In this document: positions 53,723-64,000 of the stretch, piece after piece | Numbering within the stretch: the first letter of the stretch is position 1 | Layout: each line of letters starts with the position of its first letter | NCBI GenBank assembly: GCA_032173965.1 | Contig: CM063290.1 | Coordinates: 1,178,001 to 1,242,000 of the forward strand | From: Sitta carolinensis | Lineage: Eukaryota > Chordata > Aves > Passeriformes > Sittidae | DNA length: 64,000 nt | Reading direction: 5' to 3' | Notes under the pieces: generated by a model | The model's input: the letters and a program-made list of their open reading frames with translations, nothing else | Told to the model about the DNA's origin: nothing | Database searches by the model: none | Translations under genes and position numbers: made by a program

Positions 53723-56700
53723 GTGACAAAAGAGTTTTTACAACAATGAAATGTTCTCCATGATGTAGCACAGTCTTTACTGAGACATTTTCCTACGGCA
53801 TCTAAATACATTTTTTTCAGAGGGATCCAAAAGTAGAATGCACAAACCCTGGAGTTCTGAGACCTGTTGCCTCCAGTTTTCCCTTCCTTCTCATTTCTGA
53901 CCCACACACATCTGTGAATATTTTCCATGGAGTGCTTTCAGTTGATATAGACATAAAAAAATGCAATAGATTTTTGGAATCTGGTTCCATACTTTAACTG
54001 ATGGTTTTTATGGAAATATGTGGGAGTTGAAACCAAGCCTCATTTCTTTGTGGGGTTCAGTTGGTTTCCTCCCTGTTCATTGAAAGTGGGCTTTATTTGC
54101 TTACAGCATAAAATAAGTTGACATCTTCATGTGTTCTGTTTCAATATATGCATTTAAAAAAAAACCCAAACATATTCCAGGGAATGAAATTACTGGAGTT
54201 GTGCTTGAGCAAACCCTGGCAGTGGCTGGAATGTTCAGCCTGCCCAAGGACTACTGTTTTGTCTGAAATGGAAGACAGTTCTCTTCATATTGTATCAAAT
54301 CAAAACCTTAACTCATCAATTTAAAACAAAACAAAAAAAAAAATAGGAAAGAAAATCTGTGGTACAGCAGAGGTAACAAAAAGCTGAAGTGAACCAGATG
54401 CCTGCCCACAGCCCAAGTGGGGATAAAGCAGATTCAATATGGAACTGATAATAAACCTGGAGATAGGGCAGTGCTGAGGGAAATCCTTCCTGCTGCCTCC
54501 TCTGGGAACAAACCCAGGCTTGGAGCGTGGGACTGCCCCAAAATGACACAGCCATCAATATCCTGAAATTTAATAACTCCCATTCCAGACATCCTTGCCT
54601 TTGCAGCTTTTTGTCAAGGTGTGTGCAAAGTTACATTCTGCTCTATCCAACCCATCAGTTTTGTTTATTAGCTGCTCTTTAAACATCAATTAGATGCCAT
54701 ACCTAATTATGATACAAGGGAGGAGGTGAGCATGAACATTTGCTGCCAGGAGCAGTGTCCAGCAAGGAGCTGCCCAGCAATTCCTGCACTGCCACGGTGA
54801 GCAGGGCTGGGCACAGAGCCCAGAAAAAAAGAGGTGGAACTTCCCCTGCTGCCAAGAAAAAGAGACATGAAATTCTACCTTTGCATTTGCATATTTGTAC
54901 TGCAAACAGAAAGTGACCTCAAATCAACAGCAGATGTTATTTTTTTCAGCTAATTTGTTTGTGTGTCGTTCCAGGCAGTCCCAGCCTGAGGAATTTGGGC
55001 ACAGCCTGGATTGTGGGGTGTGGAGCTCTGAGTGGCCCAGCAGCACTGGCCAGCAATCTCAAGGAATAATGTCAATTCTTACCTGTTTCCATGAGGAAAA
55101 AAAAAAAAAATAATCCCACCTAGAAATGTCTTGAAAAGTTTGTGCACTTTCAAAAAGCCTGGAGGATTTTTTAACAAGGATTTAGCAATCATGTATGTGG
55201 ATGTTTTTCCCACCCATCCCAAAATAAAGGAGTTATAAGATTGTTTCTTTCAGCACTTCCCAGGCTCGTTGTGTCCTTTGGGCCCCGAGGATGAGCTGCT
55301 CTGAACTAACAGAACAGAAATGTTGTGTCTCTGCCTGTGGGAAATGCTGTAAACATCCACGTGGAGACCACAAAAAAAAAAAAAAATCAATAAAGGTGGA
55401 AAATCACCATTGTACCTGCAGCTGCCCCATTCCAGCAGTTTGCTGGCCTCCCTGCTAATGCCAGGGAAATAATTGTAATCCAGCAGCAGGGCCCAGCAGG
55501 GAGGCAGCTTATTTTCAAAACACAGCCAGAGTGAGAAAACCAGCAACTTTTAAACTGTGAAAAATGACTATTTTCTTTTCTCCAGACAGGATGATTTTTT
55601 TTTTTTTTTTTAATTTTATTTTTTTTTTTTTCGTGGCTGGAGCTACAGTTTTTAGTTTTGGTTTGAGTTATTGTGCATTGTGCCCAGTTTGTTTTTTTTT
55701 TCAGCAGGACTGGACAGATCTCAGTGTCCTATCCCAAAGCCTGGCACCAGTTTGGATGCTGTGAGATGAAGATTAAACCCTTCCTCACCCTCTCTGGTCA
55801 GCACTGCCCTGCCTGCAGGGAGCTCTGTGCCCGAACTCAGCCCGTGGATTCTCAATTTAACCCTCTGAAATGCCAAAATCCAGGTGCTTTGCTTTTCCAG
55901 AACCCTCCTGATCTGGTTGAAATGCCAGGCTTCATTTGGGGCTGTGTGTCCTGCCTGCTCCTGGCCAGAACATTCCCTCAGCTCCACAAAAAACCTGAGA
56001 TTTTTGGCTTTTTGGCACTTGTTTATTTGATTTTCTGCTCCTTTCAGGGTTGGGTTCTCCCCCACACTGAGCCCTCCTCAACTCAAACCCCCACTTTGCT
56101 TTGGTGACTGAAAAAAATGTGATTTTTTTTTCCCATTCAGAGAATTTTAGGAAAATGCTGGGAAAAGATTGATTGGCAAGAGAAGAGGAAGGGAATGTTT
56201 ACAGCTGGATTTATCAGCAGAAAAATTGATTTGTACAATTGTTGCCATGAGCAAGTGGCACCCTCCTCCCCTTTTTCTTGTTCCAAACTATTCCATCTTG
56301 GGAATAAAAATTAGAATTAGAGGAAAATTAGTTTTAAATCTTAGCCCCTTCTCCCCAAGGTGCCATTACCTTTCACCACAGCCTCCTCACTATCAGTGTA
56401 TTTAAAAAACCCTGGCAATTCATTTCAACATTCCTTCGTATTCCTAAAATTGTTATTTCAGTGATTTGTGTATTAAATCTGTGTTTAGCTCCAGAGAGGA
56501 TGCACAGAAGGCACCTCTTACCTGCAATGATGGGAAACTGAGCCTTGTTCTAAAAATGCCAAAACCTGAACCCTCTGCTGTGTTCTCCACCTTCCCTGCC
56601 TCGTTGGGAGATATGGAATTTTGTTCCTTGACATTTTTGCATCATTTCCTGTTACAGCTAAAGATTCAGAGTAGGTTTGTTAATAAATTGAGCAGAAATT

Positions 56701-57311
56701 AAGTGATTTTTTTTAAAAAAATCACATTTTTTCTAACCTGACAATAAAATCTTCTTGCTGAACAATAATTTGTACGCTTTCTATAATAATCATTCTTACA
56801 AGAATAGCAATTTAGAGAAAATACCAATATTAAAGCTGCTTTGAACAGGTTATTTTATAACTTGGAGACAATAAATAGACACTAAAAACTGGGAGGGGGT
56901 TGCACATGGTGCTGAGGTGTTTTTATATTTAATGTATTCATACCCAGTGTAGTTGTTTTTGTTAGTCATGCTCTTTCCAGCTGGGGCATTGGCATTTTGT
57001 GCTCAATAAATGAAAAGCAAAAATCTTTGGAGAAACTTTTGGCTTTAAACACCTGGTGAGCAGGGATGGATTTGGACTGTGCCCTACAGTCTTGGTACCA
57101 GAGCTTGGATCTGCACTTAAAAGAGTTAAAAAAAAAAGGAGATTATCTGATTTTTTTTTTTTTCTGTAGGAAGAATTGTAGGTTTGTGTGTGAAGACATC
57201 CCAGTGCTTAACTCCAGGAACTGGAGCCAGGATGGAACCAGGAGGGATTGCAGGCATTTGGGGTTAACCCAGGCCACATTAAAAGCAAGTTCTTCACCGG
57301 GTCCACCTGGG
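53723..57311. other. No gene recognised
   Basis: AT-rich with several T or A runs (55,590-55,630, 55,686-55,700, 55,372-55,386). No further SLC66A1-like exon is found. Confidence 0.6.
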
Positions 57312-57868
57312 ACTCTCCCAGGAGTGATGATTCCAGGAGTGATGATTCCAGGAGTTATGATTCCAGGAGTGATGATTCCAGGAGTTATGATTCCCAGGAG
57401 TTGTGATTCCAGGAGTTGTGATTCCAGGAGTGATGATTCCCAGGAGTTAGTTATGATTCCAGGAGTTATGATTCCAGGAGTGATGATTCCAGGAGTTATG
57501 ATTCCCAGGAGTTGTGATTCCAGGAGTTGTGATTCCAGGAGTGATGATTCCCAGGAGTTAGTTATGATTCCAGGAGTTATGATTCCAGGAGTGATGATTC
57601 CAGGAGTTGTGATCCCAGGAGTTGTGATCCCAGGAGTGATGATTCCCAGGAGTGATGATTCCAGGAGTTGTGATCCCAGGAGTTGTGATCCCAGGAGTGA
57701 TGATTCCCAGGAGTGATGATTCCAGGAGTTGTGATCCCAGGAGTTGTGATCCCAGGAGTGATGATTCCCAGGAGTGATGATTCCAGGAGTTGTGATTCCA
57801 GGAGCTATGATTCCAGGAGTTATGATTCCAGGAGTGATGAGTTTCCCAGGAGTTGTGATCCAGGAGTT
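57312..57868. repeat. 15-bp minisatellite ccaggagt(t/g)(a/g)tgatt
   Basis: About 36 units with two main versions (gtgatgattccaggag and ttgtgatcccaggag) and 16- or 19-bp length variants (cccagg, gttagtt). Long blocks of several units are themselves repeated, showing recent block duplication. Confidence 0.95.
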
Positions 57869-59521
57869 ACGGATGAGTTAGAGACTCCAGTCAGTGCTGT
57901 CTTCCTGATTAAAGGAATTTCAGAATGTTGCAGTCAGAGGAGTGACCAGGCAGCCCTGGAATTCCAGGGCCATTCCCAAGCCCCGGGCTGAGGGTGGGTG
58001 AAACCTTCTGCTCCATGGGACACAAACCCCCACGCAGGTGGGGACACTGGACTGTGGGTCCTGGCCTGCTCTGAAATAAATTCTGTTTAATCTTGCACGG
58101 GGCAGTGCATTCTGTGAGCAGACTCTGGGATCTGGGGGGTTTATTCCATGAACAAAATCCTGACTTTCTCCAGCCCCCAGCTGGAAACATAAACCAGGCA
58201 GTATTTATTTACCCAAAACCCCCCAGAAGCTGATTTTGACGACCCTCACAGTGCATTCTGTACAGATTTGCAGATGCTTTTCTATGACAGACTCTGAAAA
58301 TCAATTTTTTATTGCCCCCAAAGCTCCCCCCCTCCATTCCCTGCCCCGGGATTGCAGTGCCAGCCGGCACATGACATCAATTCCTGGGTTCTGCCTTGAT
58401 TGGGGTCTGAATCCAATCTGGTTAATAGTCCTCCAGTTCAAACTGTATTGGAAACAGATGCCTCCAGATCAGGTTGAGGAGCTTGCAGGAATCTGGTCAA
58501 GTATAAAGTGTTGGTTGGGAAGGGATGAAGCATTTGTAATCAAGAGGAAACAAAAGCAGACCTCCTGCTTGGAGAGCCCTGAAGGTAAGGAAGGCACTGC
58601 TTTAAAAAAGAGCTTCACTGCTGCCTCTTGCCAACAAGAAAATAAAAATCTGACAAAGTTATCCATCACTCCAGTCCACAAACCCAAGGACAGGCTCACC
58701 TGGGTCTTGGAAAAGAAGAATTAACCCCCAAAGTCCTCATTTCTGAGAGGGAGAGGTTCCATCATTGGTATTTGTGTAACAGTCCAGTTTGAGGAGAAAT
58801 TGCCTAATTCTGGTCGACTTTACTCCTGATTGTGTCCCCAGTTTCATTAGGTGGAAAATAAACCCTCATTCCTCAAGGTCCAAGGCAGGATTAAGAGTTC
58901 ACTCACTCTGTGTCTGCTGCACTATTCCTGTGCTTCCATCTGATCCTGGAAAGAGAAGGGCTCTGCTCGGGCTGCAGGGCAGGATGCCCTAAGCCTGGCA
59001 GGACAGCACCACCCTCACCCCAAAGCTTTGGGGGCTGCACTCCCAGGGGATTGCTTGCACAGGGAGCCAGTTAATCCCATAATTAACGGGAGTGTCCAAT
59101 TGTCTGTGCAGCACGAGCTGGTCACTGCCAGAGCAGTTGCATCCCTGCACTTTTGAGTTAGAAATTGGACAGAATTTCCTTTTCTGGTCAAAGCTGTGCA
59201 GCAGGAGGTGGTTGGGATTGCTCGAGGTATTCTGGAGCTTGTCAGAGAGGCCAAATCCTGGTTTGGATTTTAGTGGAGCTTCCTGTCCTGTGCAGGGTTA
59301 TTTATTGTTTCCCTTGTACACAGGGCTGCAGTCCCCAGGTTTGAATCAGCCCTTGGTCTTGGAGCAGCACCCTCCTGAAGTTTCTAAGAACCTGAATCCA
59401 GCACAAGTTTCTCTGGAAAACTTCATCCTTCCCTCTTATTTCCTCCCTTGTGTCCTTCCTCCCGTTCTCCCAGCTCTGCTTTCTGTTCAGTTCAGAAAAA
59501 TCCCTCCACCGAGACTATTTT

Positions 59522-59523
<2 letters not shown>

Positions 59524-59552
<29 letters not shown>
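59524..59552. repeat. Poly(T) tract
   Basis: 29 T without interruption after a pyrimidine-rich stretch (59,440-59,520). Confidence 0.85.
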
Positions 59553-59555
<3 letters not shown>

Positions 59556-60269
59556 TTGACATCACCCTATTGTCAGGGAATTGTGCTCAGCTCTTCCACA
59601 TGTTTTCCTCTTCATTAGACATGGCCAGGCTGTGACTGGACAGCCAGAGTTTATTCAGCAAGAGCCAAGCTGCTGTGCACAGGCTTCTCCTGCACCTTTG
59701 GAATCCTTTCTCTGCCTCCACAAAACACCAGGCTCTGCAATTTAATTACTGGGCTAAAAATAAAGCCTGGCCTGACAACGGAGCCAGCAGAGTTTCCCAG
59801 CCAGACACTCAACTTCTCTGCACTTGGGGCTGCCTCCAGCTCTTAAACTCAGCTTTTAAATTCCTCTCAGATTTTGGAATTGCCAGTGCATTGTTTAATT
59901 TCATGGGACAAATTTGCTGCAGCAGCTCGGTGGCTGTTGGAAAGTTGACCCTGGGATGTAATCTGGTTTCAGGCCTAAAGTTTCTGAGTTTCTAAAGTAC
60001 TGGTTTTCTAATATTTTAATTTACTGAAATTCGTTCCTCAGGAAAAGAACAAAAAAAAAAAAAACAAAACAAAATTGTTTTCATAACAATATTCAAATTT
60101 TAAATTCTTTCTATAAAAAAAATATCTTTTAATATCCCTCTAATTTAACCAATGTAAGTGAAAAAGTTTCTCTTCCTCTCACCAATCCCAGTAATCTATA
60201 AAAAATTATATATAAAAAAAAAATCCCTAAAAATAAATCCATTCTTCACACAACCTTAAAAAATCACAA

Positions 60270-60345
60270 AGAGTCTGTATCATATATTATATTACAACAA
60301 TCATATATTATACTAAAACAATCATAGATTATATTCCAACAACAC
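60270..60345. repeat. AT-rich repeat of about 26 bp, three copies
   Basis: caatcatatattatactaaa and variants in an AT-rich, A-run-rich interval. Confidence 0.75.
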
Positions 60346-62363
60346 TGAGACTCACCCAGGTTGGCTCCTCCACTCTGGGCTCTCTCTTGAGGTCTCAAAG
60401 ATCCTGCATCCAATATTTTGTCAGATATGCATTTAAAAATAAATAAATAAATAAAAGAAGCATATAAAGAACATGATATATTTGCTGTAAAACCCTGGAA
60501 ATACTCTTTGATAAGGTGCACATAATTAATATTATAATTTATTCACCTGCAGAGCTCAGGGTGCTGCAGCCCAGGAAAACTTCCAGCTTTAAAAACTTAA
60601 AAATTCTGCCATCCTGTAACCACAGAGGGAATTCAGCAGATTTCCCCAGTTCCCAGGGAAGCCTCTGTAGAAATCCAAAGTGGTTTGTCCCAAACTCAGA
60701 ACTCAAGTACAAAACTCCTCGATTATCCAGCAAAACTTCCGGAGAATTGTGATTATTCTGCATTTATGGTTTTTATTTTGGGGCATTTATTGCTCCAAGT
60801 CAATCATTTTGCTGGAGAGCTGGCACCCCCAGGAGAAAGGAGAAGTTAATTGTTAATTCTTTTAACTGAGCAGCGTTTCAATGGCCTGCTTTACAATGGG
60901 GATAAATAATTCTGTCTGATTGCACAACTCGTGTTGAAAACAGCTCTAAATGTTGACTCATTTGTTGTTTGAGTGTCAGAGCCTGGAAATTTGAGTGCCT
61001 GCAAGTTTTGCAGGAGATGAGAGTTGTGTTTTGTGGCCAGGCCCTGCTGAGCTATTACTAAGAAAGGTTTTAAAATTATTTTTAATAACTTTTTCTCCTT
61101 ACCAGCCTCTCTTCTCCTTTTATCCATTTGTGGGCTGATCATGAAGCTCCTTTGATTTCAGGTAACTTAAAGGCACACAATATAAATTTTGGGTTTAAAT
61201 AATAAAAACTCTTAAAGAGTAATTTGTTTTTAAACAATGAACTAATGGATTCGATGGGTTGTATTTAAATTCCTGCCAAAAGCACACACTAAAAATGAAA
61301 TGTTCTCCCTGTGTATTTGAGGATCCACCTCGGAGAACTCCATTACTTTATTAGTTTCTGTCTGTATTTCCCTGATTTCTGGAGTGAGAAGAAGGAATTA
61401 AAAATTAACCTTTTCAGCCCATAAATTAAAATGCAGTTTTGTTGTCCTCCCAATTCTATGTGCTGTACACATGAGATTAGCAATCTCCTGCCTGCCTGTG
61501 ATTGAAACCATGACTTGCTCCTTCTTAATGCCCTTAGAATTTGTTCTTCCATCATTTCTTCAAAGATTATTTCTCCTCTTATTGCTGCTCTGTGTAATCC
61601 TATTTTGGGATGTCTTTTATCCCCGTTTCATACTGCTGGTTAGAACTGCCAAATGTGGGGTGTATCAAGTTGCTTTGGAGGCTTTTGACTGAAAATAATT
61701 CGAATTTTTAAGTGTGAAGCTGTGGCAGCTATTTACTGATAGGTCAGATACAAGTAAGTATTATGTATGGGTTAAATCAAAGTTTAGGTTGAGAAAATGT
61801 TATTTTCATGCTCAGGTATTCCAGGTTAGAGCCTGAAAGGCAGATCCTGATCACCTCTTCCTTAATCCCAGGAAAACACGGCATGGGGTTTCCATCCCAG
61901 CTACTTTATTGGAGAGCAAAGTGCCTTAAATCTTCTTGATTTATTTTACTAATTCTTCCCTGGTGCTGCTTGTAATCCGAGATTAACGGCATTGTTTGCT
62001 AATTTCATTGTTTTAACTATCATGGAAATCTCATTAACTAAAGGAAACATCTAAAACGTCTCCGGGGCTTTATTTTTAAACAAATTAATCCCACTTTAAA
62101 CAAATTCCCCCCACCACAGCTCTCTGTTGCTGTCAGAAGACTCCTCCAAGCCTGGAGTTACTCCTGGTTGTTACATCACCTTTGATCCCTTGTTCAATAA
62201 GAAAACTGGGTCTAAAATAAGAAAACTTTGTTTTATTTGCACCTTCTGCCTTTCTCCTGGAACGGGAGGTTTTCCCAAGGCCATCCTTGGGTTCATCCTT
62301 GGGTTCCCACTCCCCATACTCGAATTATTGGGAGGGGAGTTGGTTCAGCACGGGTGTGGAGCA

Positions 62364-62700
62364 GCTGCTGGAAGTGCCCAGTTCTCTGTTCCATACTGGG
62401 ATGAACTGGGATCCTGCTGGAAGTGCCCAGTTCTCTGTTCCATACTGGGATGAACTGGGATCCTGCTGGAAGTGCCCAGTTCTCTGTTCCATACTGGGAT
62501 GAACTGGGATCCCTGCTGGAAGTGCCCAGTTCTCTGTTCCATACTGGGATGAACTGGGATCCCTGCTGGAAGTGCCCAGTTCTCTGTTCCATACTGGGAT
62601 GAACTGGGATCCCTGCTGGAAGTGCCCAGTTCTCTGTTCCATACTGGGATGAACTGGGATCCCTGCTGGAAGTGCCCAGTTCCCCCAGCCCGTGCCGGGA
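62364..62700. repeat. 49-50 bp minisatellite, seven copies
   Basis: gaagtgccca starts at 62,371, 62,420, 62,469, 62,519, 62,569, 62,619 and 62,669. The first two periods are 49 bp and the rest 50 bp (one extra c in gatccctg). The last copy decays into unique GC-rich sequence. Confidence 0.95.
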
Positions 62701-63804
62701 TCGCTGCCGGGCTGTCCCCGGGCCCGGGAGGTGTCAGGGATGTCCCAGGTCACAGGAATGTCCCAGACATTCCCTGGCAGCCCAGCGCCCCTCCAAAGGC
62801 TCTGGAGCTGCTCCCTGGAAGCTGCCCCAGTTCCTCCCAGTCCGTTTTTCCCAGCCCTCCTGCTGCTAGGACAGGGTGAGGTTAAGGAGTTAAGGAGCTC
62901 CAGCGCAGCAGGAGAGTTAAATTTGGATTTTCCCTCCTTGCTGGAGGGGGGTGTTGAGGGAATCCTGATGGCAGCAGGGAGGATTCATGAATATTAACAG
63001 CTCGTAGTGCCTCGGTGTCCATCGTGTGGCTGCTCGTGAGAGGCTGCTGGAAATATATGGGATGGAGACAGGGCATTGATTCATTCCAGGATGAGGGGGG
63101 TCGCCCTAATGTGCTCCAAACAGCTTTTAAATAATGACTGCGGAGGAATTAAGACCAGTTTAATCCGACTAAATAATACTCCTAATGATAAACCATTAAA
63201 ATCAAGTTGACTTTTAGATTCTAGCAATTGTATCAGACAAGGTGATTACATTCACCATCAGTATTGATAATCATTAAAATAGATTAAACCATGGACTGAG
63301 AAATGAGAGATGCTGGGTGACTCTGGCAGAAACGCTGCTTTGACTTTCCAGCAGGGCCCCTCGTGCTCCCTGGAACTTCCCTGAATCCCTGGGGATTCAG
63401 GGACCAGCCACTCTTCTCCACGAGCCTCACAACGAGCAGCTCCTGAAACAGCACATTTTACCTCAAAATGGCTTTGGAGGCTGCAAACAACAGGAGGGAA
63501 AGGATTTTGTGGTCTCGCCTTGGTGCACCCACGAGCCCAGCCCTCCTTCTGCTGGAGGGAATTTTCCAGGGTGGGAACACACCCAGAGGGAAGGGCCCTC
63601 ACTGGGAGCTGAGCTCGGAGTTCTTCAGCAGCAGCCTGAAAAGGAAGGAGCCTGAGGTTTCTCCTCTTCACGGGAGCTCTTGCAGATGTGGCCCAAAGTG
63701 GCTCTGGGGAAGCTGAGCATTGGGAGCTGCCCACGAGCAGAGCCTCAGCTCTGGGCTGGATGTGGCTGGACAGCAGAGAGCCCCAAAGCCACCAGCCCAG
63801 GGGC

Positions 63805-63865
63805 TCAGAACCAGATGTTCTTTGAGGTCCCTGCCAACCCAAACCATTCTGTGGTCCTGTGACAA
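63805..63865 (+). mobile_element. CR1 LINE 3'-end fragment
   Basis: tttgaggtccctgccaaccc aaaccattctgtggtcctgt. Confidence 0.75.
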
Positions 63866-64000
63866 TGGGAAGGACCCGAAGCAGCCAAGGCAGGAGGGAG
63901 AGGAGGAACCACCTCATCAGAGCCACCTCGTCAGAACCGAGCTTTCCTCGCCACAGGCAGCACTCCTGCCCTGTGAATCTGCCACAACCCCCGAGCTCGA

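Larger units (their letters stand above)
57869..62363. other. No gene recognised
   Basis: A plus-strand open frame of 162 codons at 58,236-58,724 has no recognisable family. The rest is AT-rich, including 59,990-60,560 with many A runs and an (AAAT) repeat near 60,435. Confidence 0.6.

Noticed and set aside
57066..57991. Open frames of PGVMI repeats as a structural protein
   Set aside because: The repetition comes from a 15-bp minisatellite. There is no conserved flanking coding sequence.
1..64000. tRNA, rRNA, endogenous retrovirus or complete LINE
   Set aside because: No tRNA-like box pair, rRNA core, LTR pair, or gag/pol or reverse-transcriptase reading frame was recognised. Only truncated CR1 3' ends are seen.

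Overview
This is a stretch of a vertebrate nuclear genome, most likely a bird and plausibly a songbird. Three things point there. Many short copies of the 3' end of a CR1-type LINE are present, recognisable from a 'ggtttgggttggaagg' style signature or its reverse complement. The introns are compact. GC-rich minisatellites are very abundant. The species call is inference; the gene calls rest on protein sequence compared with family members as I remember them.

Layout. Positions 1 to about 35,170 belong to VEPH1 (ventricular zone expressed PH domain protein, the vertebrate Melted homologue) on the minus strand. Eight coding exons are visible, from the start codon at 35,151 down to a donor at 5,917. 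The C-terminal exons, including the PH domain, lie beyond the left edge. PTX3 (long pentraxin 3) lies on the plus strand at 23,431-28,110, nested antisense inside the 13.2 kb third coding intron of VEPH1. This is the same nested arrangement as in human. From 35,170 to 48,400 I see no coding exon. A CpG-dense region at about 48,430-49,800 holds several nested tandem arrays and a good CTCF-like motif. It could be a promoter shared by VEPH1 (leftward) and a rightward gene. A single plus-strand exon candidate at 53,642-53,722 resembles the SLC66A1 / PQLC2-like family, which lies beyond VEPH1 in human. The rest, to 64,000, is non-coding as far as I can tell.

The most unusual feature is how minisatellites have invaded the VEPH1 splicing and coding architecture. 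(1) A 12-bp unit, about 57 copies, sits inside coding exon 8 and is stop-free in essentially all frames. (2) A roughly 630-bp array directly abuts the exon 6 donor, and most units carry a copy of the 5' splice site. (3) Much of the short intron before exon 8 is a 47-56 bp array whose units look like 3' splice sites. (4) Two inverted copies of one minisatellite-bearing element flank exons 4-6, a layout that could favour a circular RNA. These functional readings are inference.

Three conserved coding exons (VEPH1 exons 4 and 8, PTX3 exon 3) each appear to lack exactly one base; two losses are in five-base G/C runs. Frame conservation on both sides makes consensus indels more likely than real gene death.
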